64,000 nucleotides of DNA, taken from NCBI RefSeq assembly GCF_900637665.1, contig NZ_LR134386.1, positions 1,790,501 through 1,854,500 on the forward strand, in the 5' to 3' direction. Every line of letters starts with the position of its first letter. The first letter of the stretch is position 1. Both the position numbers and the translations under genes were made by a program. This document shows, piece after piece, positions 61,053-64,000 of this stretch. Under the pieces are notes generated by a model. That model was not told where the DNA came from. It worked only from the letters and a program-made list of their open reading frames with translations, and searched no databases. The DNA is from Chryseobacterium nakagawai. Lineage in GTDB: Bacteria > Bacteroidota > Bacteroidia > Flavobacteriales > Weeksellaceae.

Positions 61053-61067
61053 TTGTACCCAGGACCG
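61053..61067. repeat. Right attachment core (15-bp direct repeat, in tRNA-Leu 3' end)
   Basis: Identical to 14582-14596. It covers the acceptor 3' strand and part of the T-arm of tRNA-Leu, so integration keeps the tRNA whole on this side. Confidence 0.9.
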
Positions 61068-61135
61068 GGATCGAACCGGTACTCCTAAGAACTGGTGTTT
61101 GAGACCAGCGCGTCTACCAATTCCGCCACCTGGGC
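61056..61135 (-). tRNA. tRNA-Leu (CAA)
   Basis: Read on the - strand: acceptor GCCCAGG/CCTGGGT, D-arm GGCGGAATTGGTAGACGC, anticodon stem CTGGT/ACCAG around CTCAAAC (anticodon CAA), a short variable arm, and T-arm CCGGTTCGATCCCGG. CCA is not encoded. It is a normal host tRNA and the integration target. Confidence 0.93.
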
Positions 61136-61228
61136 TTGATGTTTACTCCAAACATGTTGTTTGTTTCAAATTGGTGTGCAAATATAGGAACTTTTTTCAA
61201 TGTTCAAAAGCTTTTTGAAGAAAAATTT

Positions 61229-61996
61229 TTAAAAATTAAGTTCCAAACCATCGTAGGCAAGGTGCATTCCGGATGGAAGTTGTTTATCTTCAATGTCATG
61301 CAAGCCTAAATGATGACTGATGTGAGTTAAAAATAATTTTTTAGGTTTTAGTTCTTCAAATAGTTTTATAACATCGGGAAGAATAAAATGAGCAGGGTGT
61401 GGATCAAATTTTCTGATGCAGTTTAAAATCAATACATCCAGATTCTTTAATTTTTCTTTCTCGGTATCAGAAATAAAACCTGCATCCGTAATATAGGCCA
61501 GGTTTTTAAACTTATATCCAAAAACACTTATTTTAAAGTGGATTACCTCAATAGGCGTCACTTCCGTGTCCAAAATCTGGAACGGTTTGTTTTCAATTTC
61601 ATGAAGTTCAAAAGCCGGAGCTCCCGGATATCTTACATCTGCAAAAGCATAAGGAAAACGGTTTTTAATCTCATGTGCTACCCTAGAATAGCAATAGAGT
61701 GGAACATCCTTTCCGCTTTTAAAAATAAGCGGACGCATATCATCTAACCCAATTACATGATCGTTGTGTTCATGAGTAATCAGCGCAAGATCTACCGTAT
61801 GCTCATGGTTGGTAAGCATTTGCTGCCGGAAATCAGGACCACAGTCGATAAGTATTTTTTTATTTTCATCCGTTGTTACCATAACGGATGAACGCAGACG
61901 TTTGTCTTTTGGATTTTCGGAAATACACACCTCGCAGGTGCAGCCAATAACGGGCACACCCTGGGAAGTACCGGTTCCTAAAAATTTCAACTTCAT
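61229..61996 (-). CDS. MBL-fold metallohydrolase (PhnP-like)
   Basis: The 255-residue protein has the metallo-beta-lactamase motif THEHNDH (about 74-80), preceding ILIDCGPDFR, and a C-terminal LTHISHHLG. The N-terminal Cys cluster (GCTCEVC) is typical of the PhnP-like branch, which includes cyclic phosphate phosphodiesterases. A housekeeping role in Flavobacteriia is likely; the substrate is not known. It is divergent from the next gene. Confidence 0.85.
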   Translation of the reverse strand: MKLKFLGTGTSQGVPVIGCTCEVCISENPKDKRLRSSVMVTTDENKKILIDCGPDFRQQMLTNHEHTVDLALITHEHNDHVIGLDDMRPLIFKSGKDVPLYCYSRVAHEIKNRFPYAFADVRYPGAPAFELHEIENKPFQILDTEVTPIEVIHFKISVFGYKFKNLAYITDAGFISDTEKEKLKNLDVLILNCIRKFDPHPAHFILPDVIKLFEELKPKKLFLTHISHHLGLHDIEDKQLPSGMHLAYDGLELNF

Positions 61997-62050
61997 TTTG
62001 TTTTGAGGTTGGTTTAATTTTGGTAAATTTACAAAAAATTTAATGTCCTA

Positions 62051-63478
62051 ATGTATCAGAAACTAACTCCTAAACAAAAAGCATTAACAATTAATCTAGA
62101 TCCTACTATTTATGGTACTTTCGCAGAAATTGGAGCAGGGCAGGAGACTGTTCGTCACTTTTTTAGAGCAGGGGGAGCTTCCGGTACGATTGCTAAAGCG
62201 ATGTCTGCTTATGACAAAGATTTTAGTGATGCCATCTACGGAAAAGAAGTAAAAAACAGGTATGTTACCCAGAATAGACTTCGCAAAATGCTTCGTTATG
62301 AAGTAGCATTGATCGAAGAGAGAATTTCAAGGGATAACAATCCGGACAGAAAGTTCTTTTCCTATGCCAATACAGTTACCACCATCAACTTCGATAAGAC
62401 CGTAAAAGGCCACGGCTGGGTGGGAATCCGTTTTCAGACTAAAGAAAATGAAGATTACAACGAGATTGTCATTCACGTAAAATTCAATGAGAATGACGCT
62501 ACTCTTCAACAGGAAACACTGGGTAATCTAGGGGTAAACCTGATTTTCGGAGCTTTTAATTACTTCGATAATCCAAGAACTTTAGTAGAATCTTTATATG
62601 ATGATGTAGCAAAAGACAACCTTGAAATTGATATGATCGATTTCAGTGGACCTGCTTTTTCTTACGTTGATAATAGATTGATGTCTCTTCAGTTGGTGAA
62701 GAACGGAATGACTGATGCAGTGATCTTCAATTCTCAGGGAAACAATATGCTTCCTGCAGATGTTTTGTATAAGAAAAATATCTTTGCGGTAAGAGGAAGT
62801 TTCAGACCTGTAACGAAGGTCAATATTGATATGCTTCGAAATGGGATGGATATGTTTTTTAAAGATGCTATCTGTACTCATGAAGAAACCGAGGTCCTTA
62901 TTGAAATTACTATTTCCAACCTTCGGGCAGATGGAGATATTGATGAAAGAGACTTCCTGGATAGAGTAGATATCCTGGGCAAATTAGGATATACTGTTAT
63001 TATTTCAAACTTCTCGGAATACTATAGACTGATTGATTACTTTGCTTCCTACACCACTGGAGATATCGGAGTAGCAATGGGGGTAAATAATTTATTGATG
63101 GTATTTGATGAGAAATACTATAAAAATCTTTCAGGAGGAATTCTTGAAGCTTTCGGTAAGTTTTTCCGAAACGGAATGAGAGTATACCTGTACCCTTATA
63201 AAGATCCTGAAACTCATCAGCTATTGGATTCTACCAATCTTAAAGTAGAAGAAAACCTTAAGGAGTTGTATAAATATTTCATGCGCAACAAGCGTATTGT
63301 AGATATTACAAACTATAATCCTGAGTTCTTGGAAATTTACTCAAGAGAAATTTTAAGAAAAATAGCATGTTGCGTTAAAGGCTGGGAAACGCAGGTTCCG
63401 GAAGGTGTAGCAGAAATGATTAAAGAGCGTGGAATGTTCGGTTATAAAGAAGAACTTCCTTTAAAACAATTCTCTTAA
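62051..63478 (+). CDS. Conserved Bacteroidetes protein of unknown function
   Basis: The 475-residue protein (MYQKLTPKQKALTINLDPTIYGTFAEIGAGQETVRHFFRAGG) belongs to a widely conserved Bacteroidetes family often given misleading names such as nicotinate-nucleotide adenylyltransferase. No catalytic motif for that activity is visible. It probably forms a transcript with the GAF gene that follows by 11 bases. Confidence 0.75.
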   Translation: MYQKLTPKQKALTINLDPTIYGTFAEIGAGQETVRHFFRAGGASGTIAKAMSAYDKDFSDAIYGKEVKNRYVTQNRLRKMLRYEVALIEERISRDNNPDRKFFSYANTVTTINFDKTVKGHGWVGIRFQTKENEDYNEIVIHVKFNENDATLQQETLGNLGVNLIFGAFNYFDNPRTLVESLYDDVAKDNLEIDMIDFSGPAFSYVDNRLMSLQLVKNGMTDAVIFNSQGNNMLPADVLYKKNIFAVRGSFRPVTKVNIDMLRNGMDMFFKDAICTHEETEVLIEITISNLRADGDIDERDFLDRVDILGKLGYTVIISNFSEYYRLIDYFASYTTGDIGVAMGVNNLLMVFDEKYYKNLSGGILEAFGKFFRNGMRVYLYPYKDPETHQLLDSTNLKVEENLKELYKYFMRNKRIVDITNYNPEFLEIYSREILRKIACCVKGWETQVPEGVAEMIKERGMFGYKEELPLKQFS

Positions 63479-63489
63479 AAATTAATATA

Positions 63490-63939
63490 ATGTCAGAATT
63501 AAAGAAAAGACTTTCCTCTATTCTTGAAAGTCCAAAACATAATACAGAAGAGAAACTTGAAAAAGTTTGTCATTTGTTGGATCAGGAAATCTCTTATTTC
63601 AATTGGACTGGTTTCTATTTTAAAAACGGAGATAAAGACGAATTGATCTTAGGACCCTATGTAGGAGCTCCAACAGATCATACGATCATCCCTTACGGAA
63701 AAGGAATCTGTGGCCAGGTAGCTGTTTCTAATGAAACGTTTGTAGTACCTGATGTACATGAAGAAAGCAATTATTTAAGCTGTTCAATTGATACCAAGGC
63801 TGAAATTGTAGTTCCGATCTTTAAAGATGGGAAAAACATTGGCCAGATTGATATTGATTCTCATACAGTAGATCCTTTTACGGCTGAAGACCGTGAATTA
63901 TTGGAATGGCTTTGTAATGAAGTATCCAAGATTTTGTAA
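63490..63939 (+). CDS. GAF-domain protein, free methionine-(R)-sulfoxide reductase-like
   Basis: The 149-residue protein is a single GAF domain with GKGICGQVA and the later VVPDVHEE...YLSCSI...AEIVVPI...IGQIDIDS typical of fRMsr enzymes, which reduce free Met-R-sulfoxide. Cys in GICG and YLSC are kept. The first of the three family cysteines (before the GKG motif) appears to be replaced in GAPTDHTII, so activity may differ. Confidence 0.78.
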   Translation: MSELKKRLSSILESPKHNTEEKLEKVCHLLDQEISYFNWTGFYFKNGDKDELILGPYVGAPTDHTIIPYGKGICGQVAVSNETFVVPDVHEESNYLSCSIDTKAEIVVPIFKDGKNIGQIDIDSHTVDPFTAEDRELLEWLCNEVSKIL

Positions 63940-63962
63940 TTGAATTTTCAAAGAAAATATAG

Positions 63963-63991
63963 ACTCCGGCTCGTAGAGCCGGAGTTTTTTT
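63963..63991 (+). terminator. Terminator after the GAF gene
   Basis: ACTCCGGCTC pairs perfectly with GAGCCGGAGT around GTA, followed by seven T. Confidence 0.92.
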
Positions 63992-64000
63992 ATGGATTAT

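Larger units (their letters stand above)
14582..61067. mobile_element. Prophage integrated in tRNA-Leu(CAA), about 46.5 kb
   Basis: The region is bounded by the 15-bp core repeat. It has a repressor at one end, a tyrosine integrase at the other, replication genes, terminase, portal, capsid, tape measure, tail and lysis genes. Base composition drops to about 30% GC relative to both flanks. The long tape measure (1531 residues) implies a long-tailed phage, probably siphovirus-like since no contractile sheath gene was recognised. All essential modules look open apart from a frameshifted methyltransferase, so it may be inducible. Confidence 0.93.

Noticed and set aside
61555..61565. GGCGTCACTT in the MBL gene, resembling the late promoter 10-mer
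   Set aside because: It differs at the diagnostic CACAA positions, is inside a - strand coding region, and has no -7 box at 19 bp.

Overview
The window looks like the chromosome of an AT-rich Flavobacteriia species, most likely Chryseobacterium or a close relative. The evidence is the Bacteroidetes-type conjugation operon (traE to traQ), Bacteroidetes-style promoters (TTTG, 19 bp, TAnnTTTG), the near absence of Shine-Dalgarno sequences, and the Flavobacteriia flavour of the chromosomal genes at the right end. No sequence search was run; names rest on motifs and family knowledge.

Layout. (1) 1-12.2 kb is the distal part of a Bacteroidetes conjugative element: traE, traF, traG, traI, traJ, traK, traL, traM, traN, traO and traQ on the + strand, ended by a strong terminator, then a radC-like gene on the - strand. 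traG is interrupted 43 codons (including the stop) before its end by a 2.49 kb group II intron encoding its own reverse transcriptase/maturase. (2) 12.2-14.6 kb is a mostly non-coding stretch, a 53-aa ORF and a large serine recombinase, which probably end the conjugative element. (3) 14.58-61.07 kb is a complete-looking ~46.5 kb prophage in the 3' end of tRNA-Leu(CAA), bounded by a perfect 15-bp direct repeat. From left to right it has a repressor and divergent early genes, two odd tRNA-like genes, a primase-helicase, two DNA methyltransferases (one frameshifted), many small early ORFs, a palindrome-rich intergenic block, and five late operons. These cover tailspike and lysis; head protease and capsid; portal and connectors; terminase; and tape measure and tail. 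A rightmost accessory block is followed by a tyrosine integrase beside the intact tRNA-Leu. A two-gene O-acylation cassette (MBOAT and SGNH-like) sits on the - strand between lysis and head genes. (4) 61.2-64 kb is ordinary chromosome: an MBL-fold hydrolase, a conserved Bacteroidetes protein and a GAF-domain methionine sulfoxide reductase-like protein.

How it works together. The most striking signal is a phage-specific promoter architecture. Five copies of GCGTCACAA(C/T) each lie exactly 19 bp upstream of a -7-like box and 41-54 bp upstream of the first gene of a late operon. The 10-mer sits where the host -33 TTTG would be, so a phage-encoded factor probably switches on all late operons together. 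Other notable structures are a perfect 36-bp palindrome inside a field of TTGTAAT repeats, a 45-bp near-perfect palindrome carrying both a terminator and a consensus promoter, twin tRNA-like genes with a 32-nt hairpin in one anticodon loop and identical 43-bp tails, and a possible link between the surface-modifying acyltransferase and the SGNH esterase domain in the tailspike.
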